Shown here one piece after another: positions 62,649-64,000 of a stretch of DNA of 64,000 nt. Position 1 is the stretch's first letter; each line of letters opens with the position of its first letter. Position numbers and translations under genes: made by a program. The notes under the pieces are model-generated. The model was not told the DNA's origin. It searched no databases and was given only the letters and a program-made list of their open reading frames with translations. This DNA is from Undaria pinnatifida. Taxonomy: Eukaryota; Sar; Phaeophyceae; Laminariales; Alariaceae. The stretch covers positions 1,100,116 to 1,164,115 of the forward strand of contig JABAKD010000006.1 in the NCBI GenBank assembly GCA_012845835.1. The letters are read 5' to 3'.

Positions 62649-62859
62649 GTTTGCCAGTGGACTGTTGGTCCTGATTTACGCTGCCCACCACCGCGATGAA
62701 TGTTTTGTCATGCTCCGAACCCCGATCTCGACGCTCAGTTAGACCAACTTAGCATTATTGTCCATCGGCTACGTTGTGTTGGAACGAGTGTGAGAGACGC
62801 TATCCATAGGGGGAGGTCTTTAAGACCAGTTTGCGCGTGTAGCATCTTCTTATAACAAA

Positions 62860-63127
62860 TACCCACCCTCTTCCTCCCTCACCAGCAGTAGCATGTATCC
62901 ACCGCCTGCCCCCCTCATCAGCATTGATTGCACTCGGCTGCATTGTCTTTTTACGCTGTCTTGAGAGTTTTCGTGATATTTACCCCCCTCTTGCCCCCTG
63001 ACCAACATTGACTGCACTCGGTTGTGCCGGTTTTGCGCGCACTTAGATTACTTGTTACATGTGCCCGCCCTCTGCCCCCGTGACCAGCTTTGGTTGATCT
63101 CGGTGTTGCTGGTTTGCGCTGCCTCAG
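62860..63127. repeat. Degenerate tandem units in intron 4
   Basis: Blocks with CACCAGCA, ATTGAYTGCACTCGGYTG and TTTTRCGC-GTCTTGAG/CTTAG recur near 62880-62965, 62985-63045 and 63080-63125, and the last leads into a duplicated exon fragment at 63128. The whole exon-plus-intron piece seems to have been copied. Confidence 0.55.
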
Positions 63128-63190
63128 GGAGAGGGACGTGGAAAGGCTTCATCCCAAGAACAGCCCGGTTTAGCCAGCTCATCGACAACC
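63128..63190 (+). pseudogene. Decayed duplicate of exon 5 in intron 4
   Basis: An acceptor-like GCGCTGCCTCAG is followed by GGAGAGGGACGTGGAAAGGC, TTCATCCCAAGAACAG and TTTAGCCAGCTC, which align with exon 5 (63363 on) at roughly three bases in four. Frame and Asp-Pro signature are lost and no donor follows. Confidence 0.7.
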
Positions 63191-63362
63191 GGTTATCTGC
63201 CTGCGCGTGCAACACGCGCCCACCCTCTTCCCCACTCGCCAACGCTAACGTGTACCCATCCTCTCTCTCCGCCACCAACATTACATTAACATGTAGCCCC
63301 CCCCCTCTCCCACAGTCGACATCATTAACTGTTCTATTTTTTTTTCGTTTCCGCTGACTTAG

Positions 63363-63449
63363 GGCGGAGGGCGTGGAAAGACTTGATCCCGAGACTCGCC
63401 AATTCAGCCAACTTCCGAAGTGGGTGGATGAAAACGTCGACCGTCTCAG
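63363..63449 (+). CDS. TSTD2/TrhO-like protein, exon 5 (gene continues past the window)
   Basis: The acceptor CCGCTGACTTAG leads into a phase-2 start (AG + G gives Arg). The donor CGTCTCAG/GTAAAC is again phase 2. 87 bp. The peptide AEGVERLDPETRQFSQLPKW VDENVDRLR matches the family's DP-TR-F--LP-WVD stretch that precedes the catalytic Cys loop. The catalytic exon should be next, but nothing in 63450-64000 encodes it, so the gene is cut by the window end. Confidence 0.8.
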
Positions 63450-64000
63450 GTAAACGCCGAATAAGTGGAGATTGACTGTTTGTGTCCTCGGTGTACTTTT
63501 TCTGGGGATGATGTCGTATCCTCCCCGGACATACCATACCTACGTACAGCGCACGTTAGGGGCACTGCAGCGCGTTTTTTTTTGCCACAGTAATTCAGAC
63601 TTGACGGGGCTCCTCAACAGAGGGAAAACGCCGGTGCCGTTGGAACTCCTTTTGTGTTGAACGCTGTTACTCGATGTACCAGGTACATATATAAGCCATT
63701 GGACTGTTCATCAGGTCATACTTTTCATTTTTTCGCAACCTTTGTTTTTGGGTGGGATGTGGAGCATAAGAAATCCTGAATTGCGGAGCCTCATAGTATT
63801 TAATTTGCTTCCGCTATCGTAGTATTGGTCTGAGCGTACTTGGCATGAGGCGCTGCGGCGGCATCGGAGCGCCGGCTGGCACGAGCGTTAGCCTACGTCG
63901 TGTTCCGGCCGTGCTTGTCCTCGCGCTTTCGTGAGGCATGTACCACCATGTCCGGACATGTAAGGACCGTTTTGTGTCCTTGTTGCAACTCAAACGACAA
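63450..64000 (+). other. TSTD2-like gene, intron 5 (incomplete)
   Basis: It starts GTAAAC. It holds a TACCAGGTA word at 63679 and a C/T-poor 3' end with no recognised exon. The next exon must lie beyond the window. Confidence 0.5.

Overview
This window looks like nuclear DNA from a eukaryote. The best guess is a stramenopile alga such as a brown alga, by inference only. There are no operons or ribosome-binding-site genes. Coding sequence sits in short C3-rich exons with GT...AG borders, separated by long T-rich introns, and TTAGGG-type repeats occur inside the sequence. The reverse-transcriptase element resembles, from memory, those of brown-algal genomes. Most of the 64 kb is repeats: miniature inverted-repeat elements, a tRNA-derived SINE family, a TRIM-like LTR element, fold-back elements, minisatellites and one large non-LTR retrotransposon.

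Layout. 1-9.3 kb: gene-poor, with two TIR elements (3955-4783 and 4935-5342). 9286-9537: a probable first exon of an unrecognised gene. 10.8-20.2 kb: a fold-back element enclosing telomere-like repeats, a tRNA-like fold, four SINE copies and a perfect-TIR MITE. 21.8-33.6 kb: a split plus-strand gene for an unrecognised multi-pass membrane protein, with seven to nine exons all in phase 0. Its introns hold decayed extra copies of its own exons, minisatellites, a SINE and a TIR element. 33.6-36.5 kb: nothing supported. 36.5-42.4 kb: a dense nest of TIR elements, TRIM copies (one inverted, one tandem), an ACTCA-rich minisatellite and a GTGTA microsatellite. 43.2-55.3 kb: a chimeric retrotransposon scrap, then a RING-bearing, decayed ORF1 region leading into an open reverse transcriptase/restriction-like endonuclease ORF (52884-55274). 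55.3-58.7 kb: nested repeats, a 662-bp palindrome and a hAT-like MITE. 58849 to the window end: the first five exons of a TSTD2/TrhO-family rhodanese gene, cut by the window edge.

How the parts work together. The retrotransposon is organised as a nucleic-acid/zinc-finger region followed by RT and an endonuclease, but only the RT ORF is still long and open. The two split genes are cellular. The rhodanese-family gene is expected to act in tRNA wobble-uridine modification or sulfur transfer. The function of the membrane protein is unknown. A recurring theme is tandem duplication of exon-plus-flank segments inside introns, seen in both split genes. Exon borders were inferred by eye from splice signals, frame and (for the rhodanese) family pattern, without transcript data.
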